Positions 41,060 to 50,018 of a stretch of 61,600 nt of DNA are shown here, in pieces. The position numbers and the translations under genes were made by a program. Every line of letters begins with the position of its first letter. Position 1 is the stretch's first letter. The stretch is from positions 1 through 61,600 of IMG/VR virus record IMGVR_UViG_3300025168_000088; one strand, 5' to 3'. The notes below the pieces were generated by a model. It saw nothing but the letters and a program-made list of their open reading frames with translations, had not been told where the DNA came from and ran no database searches. Source of the DNA: a virus.

Positions 41060-42376
41060 ATGAATGTCTTTGATGCTATGGCTGAATATGTGAACCGTAA
41101 TCACTATGTTGATGTCGAAGACAAGGTTCCTGTGTTCCTGTGTTCTATTGGCACTCACATATTCAACGGACTCAATAAGTGCGGCACATGTCCGTTCATA
41201 CCTGTTGAGGGTGTCGAAGGATTCGAGATTGAATCTTGTATTCTAAGACATGACAAAGACCCAATCTATACGCCTATGTCTCATGTCGCTGATACGAGAC
41301 TTCACATACTGATGCGGGGTATGAAAGGGTCGGGTAAATCGGTGCTCATACAGTTGTTTCTAAGCCCTAAAACAGGGCTACTCTCGAATGTGGCTAATGC
41401 TGAAATAGGCATGGGCTTTAGAACCGACATCGGGCCGAACTCAATTACCGAAGCAGGTATGTTTGGTTCTGTTGATGAAGAGGGCAATATCATGGGGCGA
41501 CCACTCGCTCGTGAATTATGTGGTGGGTTCCTCGGTTTCGAGGAGTTCTCCTCCATCACTGATGCTGGTAAAAAGGAGCACAGCACAGATATTAAGAATC
41601 AACTATTGACTTCTACCGATAACGGTCGGGTCAAGAAGGTTATGCGTGCTGGGTGGGTAGAATACATTACCCGCTACACTTTATGGGCTGGCACCCAACC
41701 TGCTCGATTCGAGATGGAGTCCGGTCTTGACCGGCGATTCTTCATCATTGACATAGAGATGAACCCCGAAAAAGAACGCCTGTTCAAGATAGCACAGGCC
41801 AAACAAGCGAGCATGACTCCGAGTGAGCGTGCCGAACTCATAGGCATGGCCGATAAATTACGCAACTTCTTTACCGACCGAGCATTGGATGTTATTATGA
41901 ATCCACCCACAGGGCTACGCTTCGATGACGAGTTCAATGAGTGGTTGTTCCGACCCGAAGTGCGTAGCCACGAGGCCGACTTGTTTCGACGCTTGGCTCT
42001 CGGCTACTCTATCATGTCCCCCGAATACAAAGGCGGCGGCATACTACACATCAAAATGACAGACCAATTACGAACTATACTTGACCGTTGCTTAGATATG
42101 CGACGAACTGTTATGGACTCCGACCTGCGCCTCATCAAGACGGCGTTTTGGAACCAAGCCATGTCACGCTCCAACCTCATTAAAGAGGTAGCACGAATGA
42201 TTACTAATGGCGATTATCAATCCGCTAAAAGGTGGATTGAGGACAACCTACATATACAGGCGTGGTATAATGAAGAAAGGCCGAAGGGCGGAGGTAGAGG
42301 GCGCAAAGGAGTGTCGTGTTATATCGGCTATCCTCAAGCATCCTACGAACCCGCCAAAGCGGAGAAGGTGAACTAA
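41060..42376 (+). CDS. AAA+ ATPase, probable MCM-like replicative helicase
   Basis: 438 aa from ATG 41060. Walker A GMKGSGKS (87-94), Walker B GFLGFEE (156-162) with two Glu, and a sensor/finger region around residues 205-231 (WAGTQPARFEMESG, LDRRFF) resembling the MCM sequence before its arginine finger. A CxxC pair (41-44) may be the remnant of an MCM N-terminal zinc site. The C-terminal third is helical and basic with Gly-rich ends (GGGRGRKG). Shorter than cellular MCM, so the N-terminal domain is reduced. Likely unwinds the virus origin. Confidence 0.65.
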   Translation: MNVFDAMAEYVNRNHYVDVEDKVPVFLCSIGTHIFNGLNKCGTCPFIPVEGVEGFEIESCILRHDKDPIYTPMSHVADTRLHILMRGMKGSGKSVLIQLFLSPKTGLLSNVANAEIGMGFRTDIGPNSITEAGMFGSVDEEGNIMGRPLARELCGGFLGFEEFSSITDAGKKEHSTDIKNQLLTSTDNGRVKKVMRAGWVEYITRYTLWAGTQPARFEMESGLDRRFFIIDIEMNPEKERLFKIAQAKQASMTPSERAELIGMADKLRNFFTDRALDVIMNPPTGLRFDDEFNEWLFRPEVRSHEADLFRRLALGYSIMSPEYKGGGILHIKMTDQLRTILDRCLDMRRTVMDSDLRLIKTAFWNQAMSRSNLIKEVARMITNGDYQSAKRWIEDNLHIQAWYNEERPKGGGRGRKGVSCYIGYPQASYEPAKAEKVN

Positions 42377-42377
42377 G

Positions 42378-42650
42378 ATGAAATACAATAAAAGATTTAT
42401 TCAGCGAGCAATAGAATACATTAAGACAAACGGGCCGGCTACTGCCGAAGAACTACATGACGCACTAAGGTTTACTAAAAAGGGTAGACCCGAAGTGCAC
42501 CCTCGGACAAAGCCACAGGTTCAACAGATACTTTGTCGAAGTAAATTGCTTAAATCACATTGGACTAAAGTTGCTCGTGCCGACAATAAGGCCTATCCTC
42601 GATACACCACTTATAAAGTGAGACAATACTCGGTGGCAGGTGAAGAGTGA
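42378..42650 (+). CDS. winged-helix protein (first of a pair)
   Basis: 90 aa, a basic winged-helix-like pattern: a helical start (FIQRAIEYIKTNGPATAEEL), then helices and a basic strand. The following gene is similar in length and arrangement, so these look like two diverged copies. Likely DNA-binding. Overlaps the next gene as GTGATGG. Confidence 0.5.
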   Translation: MKYNKRFIQRAIEYIKTNGPATAEELHDALRFTKKGRPEVHPRTKPQVQQILCRSKLLKSHWTKVARADNKAYPRYTTYKVRQYSVAGEE

Positions 42651-42919
42651 TGGGTAGATACACTCAATGGTGCGACCGAGCACGAGAACAGATACTACGA
42701 AACGGCGAGATGTCATCTCGCTCACTCATGTATAATATAACACAGTCGGGATTTAGCCAAAGGCGCAGTCCCACCAGTGTCGCCTCGGCATCCCAAGCCC
42801 TGCTTCGAGACAACCGCTTTGTATCACATGAACCCGAAGTCGGTTCATATCAATTCGGTGAAGGCGAAGTAGCGAGAGGCTATCACTACAAAGTAAAATT
42901 ATGGAGTGTGACACGATGA
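42647..42919 (+). CDS. winged-helix protein (second of a pair)
   Basis: 90 aa with the same order of elements as the upstream gene (CDRAREQILRNGEMSSRSL, later a basic strand). Overlaps its neighbours. Probably a DNA-binding accessory to replication. Confidence 0.5.
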   Translation: MMGRYTQWCDRAREQILRNGEMSSRSLMYNITQSGFSQRRSPTSVASASQALLRDNRFVSHEPEVGSYQFGEGEVARGYHYKVKLWSVTR

Positions 42920-43545
42920 AGACCCGACGACAAATCCAAGACCGCATAGATGAAACCCGCAACGAGGTAGTAATCAATACACTCCAGTGGGTAATCGAAG
43001 ACAACAACTGTGCTGTGTGTCAACTGGCAAACAAGCGTGATGTCGAAGTAAAAATACACAGGGGCGAGATGACGAGCACATTCCTTGAATCAAAGTATTC
43101 TTGGCCGGTTGGCACAGTAATGACTCACATGGATGAGCACCTGCAATACGACCCCAACGAAGCATCACATATCGAACAAATGCGTGATGAGTCCATCAGC
43201 ACACTTAATGTTGCCGAGAACCTCGTGCAACGCCTTGTATCGTGGCTCGATGAACTTGAGCAACGCAAAGTCACAGAAGGCTTAACCTCGGAATGGATTG
43301 GTGACGCAACCAAATTACTTTCTCAAGGTCAAGGCTTCTTGAAGTTGGTAGGTCAACTTAAGAGTGAGATTGGCGTTGATTCTCAACTGCTATTGGCCGA
43401 CCGTAAGGTCGAGAACATGATGGGTATTCTTGTAGAAGTTCTACGCAACGAACCAATTTACCTCGACCAAATACAACTTCGCCTCGCTACCATGCAGGCA
43501 CCAGTCGTCACCTATGACGATGCCGACTTTGAGGTGATTGAATGA
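42916..43545 (+). CDS. zinc-binding DNA-binding protein, possible small terminase-like
   Basis: 209 aa from ATG 42916. CAVCQL near residue 32, then WPVGTVMTHMDEHL form the CxxC...H...H pattern common in phage DNA-binding proteins, some of them terminase small subunits. The middle is helical with Leu/Gln heptads. It lies among replication genes, so a replication or packaging-recognition role is possible. Confidence 0.5.
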   Translation: MKTRRQIQDRIDETRNEVVINTLQWVIEDNNCAVCQLANKRDVEVKIHRGEMTSTFLESKYSWPVGTVMTHMDEHLQYDPNEASHIEQMRDESISTLNVAENLVQRLVSWLDELEQRKVTEGLTSEWIGDATKLLSQGQGFLKLVGQLKSEIGVDSQLLLADRKVENMMGILVEVLRNEPIYLDQIQLRLATMQAPVVTYDDADFEVIE

Positions 43546-43586
43546 AGCGTGAATGGGATTGGATGCTGGATGGTGAAGAGGAATGA
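43542..43586 (+). CDS. 14-codon peptide (possible)
   Basis: MKREWDWMLDGEEE, with ATG and TGA overlapping the neighbouring genes as ATGA. It may be a spacer keeping translational coupling, or a real tiny peptide. Confidence 0.25.
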   Translation: MKREWDWMLDGEEE

Positions 43587-43846
43587 GTATTAAATCTTGG
43601 CGTAGCAAAAGTGCTACTATGTTGTTCACACGACCTATCTATGAGCGTGAGTTTCCCGCTCTCTCCCAAGCCATGTCCGATGATGGTTTAAGTATTCGCT
43701 TAGTGAATAAAGGTAATGGTTATGAGTTGTATGTTGCAGACTATCAAGTCCCTGCGAAGTCGGTGCGGGAGGTGTGGGGATTATCACCACATCAAATGCG
43801 CCGATTCATAGATTGGGTTTTAACAAATGATACGGAGTTGATGTGA
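43583..43846 (+). CDS. small hypothetical protein
   Basis: 87 aa, alpha/beta (TRPIYEREFPALSQAM, later KSVREVWGLSPHQMRRFI). The final helix-turn region could bind DNA. Next to the 222-aa gene. Function unknown. Confidence 0.5.
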   Translation: MSIKSWRSKSATMLFTRPIYEREFPALSQAMSDDGLSIRLVNKGNGYELYVADYQVPAKSVREVWGLSPHQMRRFIDWVLTNDTELM

Positions 43847-43847
43847 T

Positions 43848-44516
43848 ATGGGAGTAGTAATTTTTACCAAAGACGATGAGCGATACCGGACTGGCGACTA
43901 CTTCACCATGTATGGTGGACTCACAGTCTCCCCCTCTCTCCCACACACTACTTACATTCTACACATTAACAAGTTCAGTGAACAAGACGCTCTCTATTGG
44001 ACTAAGATTGTTCCTTTCCGACTTGTAGTGGTTTGTGACAAGTTGCCTAAATTGACAAAGGCGAGTGACGAATGCGTCATCCTCGACCAATCAATCAAGA
44101 CAGACAAGCCCGACTACTCTCGTAAAATGAGAGCCGCCCTATGCTGGGCCGACCGTGACCGAGCGCATACTGCTCTCGGCCCTATCCCTCTCCCCTTAGC
44201 CAACGCATTCATCAAGGTTAATGTTCACGACATCAACCTCGGTCGCCTCTTGGCTCGGTGCCGCTACACGCTACACGAAAATTACACTCGTGCCGCTATT
44301 GCATACGGCATCAATCCAGTTCGTAAGTTCAAGTGGCCTTCTAAGAAGGCCAACAAGGACTATATAGTGCCGATGGGTATTAGACAATCAGACAAGCACA
44401 TAGCGACAATCATCAATAATGATGTATTGACTGCTAATGAGTTGCGCATCAATGATATGACTGCGCTACCTGCTGGTCTAAATAAAACAAAACAGGAGGC
44501 AATACAATGGGTATGA
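43848..44516 (+). CDS. hypothetical replication-module protein
   Basis: 222 aa. An alpha/beta N-terminal part (TYILHINKFSEQDALYWTK then RLVVVCDKLPKLTK) and a C-terminal helical, basic part. The layout (Rossmann-like beginning, helical end) faintly recalls a degenerate clamp-loader subunit, but no motif supports that. Overlaps the next gene. Confidence 0.5.
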   Translation: MGVVIFTKDDERYRTGDYFTMYGGLTVSPSLPHTTYILHINKFSEQDALYWTKIVPFRLVVVCDKLPKLTKASDECVILDQSIKTDKPDYSRKMRAALCWADRDRAHTALGPIPLPLANAFIKVNVHDINLGRLLARCRYTLHENYTRAAIAYGINPVRKFKWPSKKANKDYIVPMGIRQSDKHIATIINNDVLTANELRINDMTALPAGLNKTKQEAIQWV

Positions 44517-44881
44517 TGATACAACAAGAAGCAATAGATACGGTGTTCGTTTACGGGACACTAAAGAATGGATATAGCAATCACGGATTGGTAAAAGACT
44601 CTCTCTTTCTTGGCGAGTTCTCCACTAATCCAAAGTGGGGGTTAATTGACTTAGGCTTATACCCTGCTATGGTTCGTGGTAGATTTGAAGTGAAGGGCGA
44701 GGCATACGGTGTCTCGGAGTCTACTCTTGAAAGACTTGACTACCTCGAAGGCGTAGACCGAGGACTTTACTCTCGCCGTAGAATCAATGTCAAAGATAAT
44801 CTCGGAAATAAAATTAGTGCTTGGGTCTACATTTACAATGCTATTCCACATGACACTGTTCAACTTATGGAGGAGTGGTGA
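44507..44881 (+). CDS. gamma-glutamylcyclotransferase-like protein (GGCT/AIG2 fold)
   Basis: 124 aa from ATG 44507 (SD AGGAGG). The hallmark YGTLKNG (16-22) is followed by YPAMVRG (52-58), GEAYGV (64-69) and the catalytic Glu of RLDYLEG (Glu81). Such enzymes release pyroglutamate-like cyclic products from gamma-glutamyl amines or peptides. In bacteria they can be encoded near amidoligases, so this may act with the fusion protein at 26115. Length is normal for the family. Confidence 0.8.
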   Translation: MGMMIQQEAIDTVFVYGTLKNGYSNHGLVKDSLFLGEFSTNPKWGLIDLGLYPAMVRGRFEVKGEAYGVSESTLERLDYLEGVDRGLYSRRRINVKDNLGNKISAWVYIYNAIPHDTVQLMEEW

Positions 44882-44883
44882 GT

Positions 44884-45072
44884 ATGGATTACGGCAGTGG
44901 CGGCTTATTTATTATCTTCGGGTTCTTACTGATGATTATTATTCCTACTTTACTCAATCCCGAAACATACGATTACGGCGGAGCATACCAGTTCGACACC
45001 AAGACTACTATTGAGTATGAGCAACGAGCCATGCGTTCCGAATCACTTATTTGGATGAACCAAGACGAGTGA
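44884..45072 (+). CDS. small membrane protein
   Basis: 62 aa from ATG 44884 (SD GGAGGAG). One hydrophobic helix (GLFIIFGFLLMIIIPTLL) then an acidic tail. Directly after the cyclotransferase gene. Function unknown; a holin-like role is possible. Confidence 0.5.
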   Translation: MDYGSGGLFIIFGFLLMIIIPTLLNPETYDYGGAYQFDTKTTIEYEQRAMRSESLIWMNQDE

Positions 45073-45076
45073 CGCT

Positions 45077-45082
45077 GATATA
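45077..45082 (+). promoter_or_regulatory. TATA box GATATA
   Basis: Centred 25-26 nt before GTG 45105, predicting a leaderless transcript. Confidence 0.5.
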
Positions 45083-45104
45083 GCATGAGTCATTACGCTT
45101 AAGT

Positions 45105-45512
45105 GTGTCGGCCAATAATAATAACAAGAGGGTGCGCCGAGCAATAGTAGAATTACTGCTTGAGCATGGCCCTGCTACTCGTGAAGAAGTAGCGGAACTG
45201 CTACAAAATTACAAAGGTGTAAAGAATGTTCCATCTCCTAATTCTATATCGGCTCTTATGTCGAAGAATCCTCAAGTAGTAATTGTTGGAAAACAAAAGG
45301 TCGAGATGACTCTTGGTATCAACACACATCACATGATGTTTGATATTGACCGAGAAGTAATTAAGACAAAGGATGATTTGATTTTAACTCGACCAATATC
45401 TGTTATGACTCCCTCCGAGCGACGCAAAGCAATTCAGTGTAAACACTGTGGCCGAACTCGAATCATGCCTAAAGGCTCTACTAAGTGTCTCGCATGTCAT
45501 CGTAGAGAGTAA
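45105..45512 (+). CDS. winged-helix plus zinc-ribbon regulator
   Basis: 135 aa starting with GTG 45105, fixed by the TATA spacing. N-terminal winged helix (AIVELLLEHGPATREEVAEL), then a C-terminal zinc ribbon (CKHCG, CLACH). Such proteins often act as transcription factors. It lies between the membrane protein and the clamp-loader gene. Confidence 0.6.
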   Translation: MSANNNNKRVRRAIVELLLEHGPATREEVAELLQNYKGVKNVPSPNSISALMSKNPQVVIVGKQKVEMTLGINTHHMMFDIDREVIKTKDDLILTRPISVMTPSERRKAIQCKHCGRTRIMPKGSTKCLACHRRE

Positions 45513-45513
45513 G

Positions 45514-45527
45514 GTTATATAGTGGCG
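45514..45527 (+). promoter_or_regulatory. class B promoter GTTATATAGTGGCG
   Basis: TATATA centred 26-27 nt before ATG 45545, predicting a leaderless clamp-loader transcript. Confidence 0.7.
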
Positions 45528-45544
45528 TAGACTCATGTTAAGGC

Positions 45545-46447
45545 ATGAGACAAGTATGGGCTACCAAGCACCGACCTTCTACTCTCGATGAGTTCGTAGG
45601 CCAAGAACACATTGTTAATGAGTTCTCAAATGTTATCCACGACCTTAAATCAATGCAACATTATATTTTTCATTCTCCCGAAGCGGGAACAGGTAAGACT
45701 TCTCTCGCTCACATATTGGCTAATCAACTTGGCTACACCATTCACATGTATAATGCGTCGTCTAAGAGACAGCGTGGTATTGAGTTTATTGAAGATGAAC
45801 TCGCACCTATGACTCGACTCGGCCAATGGGAAACGATTTACTTTTTAGATGAAGCCGACCAACTTACTGATGCGGCGCAGTCGGCACTGAAAGGTGTTAT
45901 CGAAGGCGCTCAAGGCTACTTCATCCTCACCTGCAACGACTTGACTAAATTATCGCCGTGGCTAAAATCTCGGTGTCAAGTAAGAACCTTTCGCCCCATA
46001 GAAGACAGTGAAATGTTTGTTCGGCTACATCAAGTAGATGGCAAAGAGGGATTCTTTACAAAGAACGATGACATTTTCAAAATCATCTATGCCAACAAAG
46101 GCGACCTACGAAACGCAATCAATACCCTCCAAGCATATCACACTATGCCGGAGGAACAACGACAACAATTCTTACTCTCAATATCCGAACCCGAAGTTGA
46201 TGCGGCTAAAATCCTCACACTTTGCATTAAGGAAAAGCAGGTAGAAGAAGCCGTGAAGTGCATGGGCACTCCGGTCAACCTGCGAAAGACAATAGACGCC
46301 GTGTTTAACTACGGCATTCACTCCCCCGCTAAACCCGAAAGCAAATTGCTCTTGGTGGATGCCGCTACACAGGCCCAAAGGGATTTGTTAAGTGGTGTCG
46401 AGTCTCACTATGTTATGTGGGATTTTTGCCGGAGATTGGCTGAATAG
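45545..46447 (+). CDS. RFC small-subunit-like clamp loader
   Basis: 300 aa. KHRPSTLDEFVGQ (box II), Walker A SPEAGTGKT (44-52), Walker B LDEAD (101-105), sensor-1 Asn131, SRC motif (142-144). All elements of RFC small subunits are present. Opens the sliding clamp during replication. It lies upstream of the SSB-like, recombinase-like and clamp genes. Confidence 0.85.
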   Translation: MRQVWATKHRPSTLDEFVGQEHIVNEFSNVIHDLKSMQHYIFHSPEAGTGKTSLAHILANQLGYTIHMYNASSKRQRGIEFIEDELAPMTRLGQWETIYFLDEADQLTDAAQSALKGVIEGAQGYFILTCNDLTKLSPWLKSRCQVRTFRPIEDSEMFVRLHQVDGKEGFFTKNDDIFKIIYANKGDLRNAINTLQAYHTMPEEQRQQFLLSISEPEVDAAKILTLCIKEKQVEEAVKCMGTPVNLRKTIDAVFNYGIHSPAKPESKLLLVDAATQAQRDLLSGVESHYVMWDFCRRLAE

Positions 46448-46452
46448 ATAGG

Positions 46453-46466
46453 GTTATATAGTGGCG
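46453..46466 (+). promoter_or_regulatory. class B promoter GTTATATAGTGGCG
   Basis: TATATA centred about 37 nt before ATG 46495. An 8-codon frame (46482-46508) overlaps the start and sits at the usual leaderless distance, so it could act as an upstream ORF. Confidence 0.6.
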
Positions 46467-46494
46467 GAGATACATGGAAATATGAGGTATTACA

Positions 46495-47685
46495 ATGGTA
46501 GATATTGAACAGATGATAGAAAGAATTAGCAAAAATGTAAATTGCACGACCGACGCACTAAGTGCTCGGATGAATACGGTGCTCGACGCAAATCGAGCGG
46601 CATGGATGGATGCTGGAAAGACAGAAGAGGAGTGCTCCATCAACGCACTTCGTATTGCTGGCCGACAAGTTAAGAGCGAAGGTGAACGCCTCAAGCGTTC
46701 CGGCGCAACTCTCTTTGAAGGAATGTTTATTAGCGCACCACGATACAAAGACTGGGCCGACTTCGCTTACAAGAAAGCGGCTAAGAGTATTGGTGACTCC
46801 GCTATTGCGGATGCTATGGTCGAAGATGGACTGGCGACAGTCTACGAAGACAACAACGACGGCACATACACTAAAAAATACAACGGCTCTTTGGCTCGTG
46901 GCGAAGCATTCGACCCCGATGTCACTACAACAGACATCTCCGAGTTGCCAAAGAACACATATGATGCTGGCAACGGACTGCACTTTCATTTGATTTGGGA
47001 TAAGGCCAGCCCTACATTCCCTTCGGGCGATAAGAACTTCAAGTATGGCAACCCTCGCCCACTAAGCGAGAAAGACCGCAACTGTATGTTCTTGGGTCGC
47101 AAACAAGGTGACACCGACATGCAAATCTATTCGATGCGCTTTACTGGTGCATTGGCCGAAGTAGACCACCCAACATTCGTAGCAGGCACTATCGCTATGC
47201 GACCTGCACGCAACGGTAACACTGCCTACGCTAAGGCTGGTGTCTCCACATTTGCTGTTGACGACTCTCTACAATCCGTCTTCTCCGACGCTCCCGATGC
47301 CATGAACTATGACGGTATCAAGCGACTCGAAGGCGGTCTACAAGACATCGAAGCATATGTTGGTGGACTTAGCGACAAAGAGAAGTGGGATGCTCTCGTT
47401 TCTGTTGTTGTTGAAGTGGTTCACATTGACCCACGAGACAACGGTGGCTACATTATGACTGTTGGCGACCTTGATATTATGAGTATGGCTGGCACTACGG
47501 ACATTTATGTCCCTGCCTCCCAAGAATCTCTTGTTGACTTCTCGGTCGGCTCGACTCTCATGGTTGTAGGTCAACCCTACATGAGCCGTGACGATGAAGC
47601 ACGCCTCGTCACTACTGGTTGGTGGTGCGCTGAGTCCATTGGCTCCGGCGAATCCACCACTACTGATGCTGAGGGGTGGGATTGA
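46495..47685 (+). CDS. probable single-stranded DNA-binding protein (RPA/OB-like)
   Basis: 396 aa between clamp loader and recombinase. N-terminal helical half, then beta-rich halves with OB-like elements (GNTAYAKAGVSTFAVD, later GSTLMVVGQPYMSRDD). The C-terminus is acidic and disordered (TTTDAEGWD), as in many SSBs. Assignment is from position, length and the acidic tail. Confidence 0.5.
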   Translation: MVDIEQMIERISKNVNCTTDALSARMNTVLDANRAAWMDAGKTEEECSINALRIAGRQVKSEGERLKRSGATLFEGMFISAPRYKDWADFAYKKAAKSIGDSAIADAMVEDGLATVYEDNNDGTYTKKYNGSLARGEAFDPDVTTTDISELPKNTYDAGNGLHFHLIWDKASPTFPSGDKNFKYGNPRPLSEKDRNCMFLGRKQGDTDMQIYSMRFTGALAEVDHPTFVAGTIAMRPARNGNTAYAKAGVSTFAVDDSLQSVFSDAPDAMNYDGIKRLEGGLQDIEAYVGGLSDKEKWDALVSVVVEVVHIDPRDNGGYIMTVGDLDIMSMAGTTDIYVPASQESLVDFSVGSTLMVVGQPYMSRDDEARLVTTGWWCAESIGSGESTTTDAEGWD

Positions 47686-48614
47686 TGGCTTGGGCACAGT
47701 CTAAGACCGAGGCGGCACCTGCGAAAGCGGGTGCTACCTACGGAGCAGACTACTACCGTGAGTTGTTTGACAAGAAGCGTGAGAACCACGCTCCGATTCG
47801 TATGGCGCTGGTTGGCAAAGAGAACACGGCAAAGACTGGTCTATCTCTTGACCTCGCAATAAAGCATACAGACAAGCAAATTATTGTCCTCGATTGCGAC
47901 AACTCGGCACAGAACACAGTTGATTACCTGCTCTCTACCAAAGTTGAGGGTGCTGAAAGAATCCGTGTCATCCCTATGATTGACGAGATGGATGATGCTA
48001 TGTGGAATGACGACAACACTACCGATTGGCTCGCAGTAGTCAAGAAGTTGGAGTGGTTCACTGCCTACTTGGGCGAGAATCATTCCGATATTGGTGCAGT
48101 GGTTATGGATGGCGGTTCTACTTTCCTCAAGTGGTGTGAGTTCGTAATGACTGAGCGACTTGTTGAGCGTGGTGTCATCAAAGACGAAAGCGACAACTTC
48201 AATCAGAAAGAGTGGCGTGAACGCAACCGTGTGTTTAAGGGTGTCCTTAACCGCTTGACTGCTCTACCAATTCCTTACATCTTCTTTACCTTTCACTTGA
48301 AGGATAAGAAGCAGTTCATGGATATTGGTAACGGCACTAAAGCCATGATGAAGATTGGCGAGATTGTTGATTGGGTTGACGGCACACAGCGTTTCGTGAG
48401 CCAACAGATTCTACTACGGCGATACACTAAAAAAGGCGATAAGACCGCTGGTGTTGAGGCTGACAAAAAGTTGGGCGAGGATGACTTCGTTATTCGTGCC
48501 ACTGTCAACGAGATGAAAGGTCGCAATATGGAACACTTGGGTAAGCAATATGACTTGATGAGTGTTGTCAATAGCAAAGTGTCTTGGAATGGATTACCTT
48601 TCGGGTGGGACTGA
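47685..48614 (+). CDS. RecA/Sak4-like recombinase ATPase
   Basis: 309 aa from ATG 47685. Walker A GKENTAKT (44-51), Walker B hydrophobic strand ending AVVMDGG (Asp142), and a central region with acidic helices. Sak4-like phage recombinases have this short RecA-like core. Overlaps the upstream stop as TGATGG. Likely works with the adjacent SSB-like protein. Confidence 0.65.
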   Translation: MAWAQSKTEAAPAKAGATYGADYYRELFDKKRENHAPIRMALVGKENTAKTGLSLDLAIKHTDKQIIVLDCDNSAQNTVDYLLSTKVEGAERIRVIPMIDEMDDAMWNDDNTTDWLAVVKKLEWFTAYLGENHSDIGAVVMDGGSTFLKWCEFVMTERLVERGVIKDESDNFNQKEWRERNRVFKGVLNRLTALPIPYIFFTFHLKDKKQFMDIGNGTKAMMKIGEIVDWVDGTQRFVSQQILLRRYTKKGDKTAGVEADKKLGEDDFVIRATVNEMKGRNMEHLGKQYDLMSVVNSKVSWNGLPFGWD

Positions 48615-48808
48615 TGGCGTTTGAGGCTAAGTTGTTTGAGATGGGTAAGGAATTAACCCGCCTACGCTCAAAAATTGCAGACCTTGAGACAATCATTGAT
48701 GAGATACCCAACTTGGGTGCCATCTTTGCCGCAGTCCAAGAACTACAAAACGAACATGATGCTCCGGCATCTAAGTTCACTCACTATCTTGGGAGTTGGG
48801 TAAAGTGA
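48614..48808 (+). CDS. small coiled-coil protein
   Basis: 64 aa from ATG 48614, overlapping the recombinase stop. Helical heptads (KLFEMGKELTRLRSKIADLE). Between recombinase and clamp, possibly an adaptor. Function unknown. Confidence 0.5.
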   Translation: MAFEAKLFEMGKELTRLRSKIADLETIIDEIPNLGAIFAAVQELQNEHDAPASKFTHYLGSWVK

Positions 48809-49614
48809 GCGGCGTGGGGCCATTTGTCCGTAACGCTGTCGTGAGTCTACTCTCCGTGACTGGTAGAGAGCAACACATCAACGGTAAATCACAGAAGCAG
48901 GTTGCAGGTTGCATTCTTTCGCTAAATGAAAAAGTGTTATCTACTACATCCATAGTTAAGGATGGTAAGACATCCCTATCTCGATTCTCTATACTTACTG
49001 ATGCTGAGAATACTGCTACAATCCCAGTTCCCGACATAGAAAGAATGCTTGGTGTTTTAAAACATCACGGCGAATATGTCACTATTGATTACAAGGATGA
49101 CAAAGTAGTGATTAAGTCTAAGAACAAACAGACTACGCTTACTGGTGGCTTCGGGGCTAAGGCATTTGCCAACAGCCAAAGCACACTCAAAGAGTGGTGG
49201 ACTCAAGCCAAAGAGCGAGCAAAGCAAATCAAAGGTAATGTGTATTTGACTAAGGATGGAGATACAATTGCTCCTTTCTTTGTTGCCGAATTGCCAGCCG
49301 AAGAATTACATGATGCTCTCAAATGTGACGGCATCAACGGACAGAAGTTGAATCGTTATACCTTTAAGGTAGATGAAGGCTCTCTTACTTTGACAGTGGG
49401 CGACGCATTCAAGGGCGCAACTACTGTTGATTTTGGCCCACACACATGTAAAGATTTTACAGCCACCTTCGAGGGCGGTCTTGAGCACATAGTCAAACAC
49501 TATTCAAATAACATCAAATTGTCATTTATGGACTTCACAGAATACGGACAAGGCATACGCCTTCTCCTCACTATGGGGAACGGAGACTGGGTGTTCCAAG
49601 CGGGGGTGCTCTAA
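48805..49614 (+). CDS. PCNA-like sliding clamp
   Basis: 269 aa, GTG at 48805 overlapping the upstream stop as GTGA. The layout (SRFSILTDAENTATIPVPDI, then a loop with KSKNKQTTLTGG, and a C-terminal domain with LEHIVKHYSNNIKLSFMDF) matches the two-domain PCNA fold. It tethers the polymerase to DNA and pairs with the RFC-like loader. Confidence 0.75.
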   Translation: MSGVGPFVRNAVVSLLSVTGREQHINGKSQKQVAGCILSLNEKVLSTTSIVKDGKTSLSRFSILTDAENTATIPVPDIERMLGVLKHHGEYVTIDYKDDKVVIKSKNKQTTLTGGFGAKAFANSQSTLKEWWTQAKERAKQIKGNVYLTKDGDTIAPFFVAELPAEELHDALKCDGINGQKLNRYTFKVDEGSLTLTVGDAFKGATTVDFGPHTCKDFTATFEGGLEHIVKHYSNNIKLSFMDFTEYGQGIRLLLTMGNGDWVFQAGVL

Positions 49615-50018
49615 TGAGCATCTTCGATACTGGGAAAACCGGTAATAATGGTAATGGTTTTAAGAAAGGTAGAAGGGATAGCATATTCGGATTTAGCATA
49701 GGCGAAGTAGAAGAGGCATGCGGATATGCGCCTCTCAATCACTGGATTTACCGAGGCTCGCACCGCCGAAGGCGTATGCGTATAGTGCTTGGATGCGTGT
49801 GGTATCACGAAATGCTACCCGATGTGTGGTATTCAACAGAAGAGATTACTCAAATGTGCTTGGCGCATGATTCAAAAGGAACATCGGCTATGGTTATTAC
49901 AAATCAAAGAATAGGAACTCTATTTAGGGTTTTTATTGCCCGTAATTTAATCGAGTATAGAGTCGTCAAGGGCAAAAGAGAATATAAGAAAGGTGAAATA
50001 AATGAAAATGAAGTGTGA
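49614..50018 (+). CDS. hypothetical protein
   Basis: 134 aa, ATG overlapping the clamp stop (TAATG). Helical and basic (YRGSHRRRRMRIVLG, later KGTSAMVITNQRIGTL). May be a small DNA-binding winged helix. Function unknown. Confidence 0.5.
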   Translation: MSIFDTGKTGNNGNGFKKGRRDSIFGFSIGEVEEACGYAPLNHWIYRGSHRRRRMRIVLGCVWYHEMLPDVWYSTEEITQMCLAHDSKGTSAMVITNQRIGTLFRVFIARNLIEYRVVKGKREYKKGEINENEV

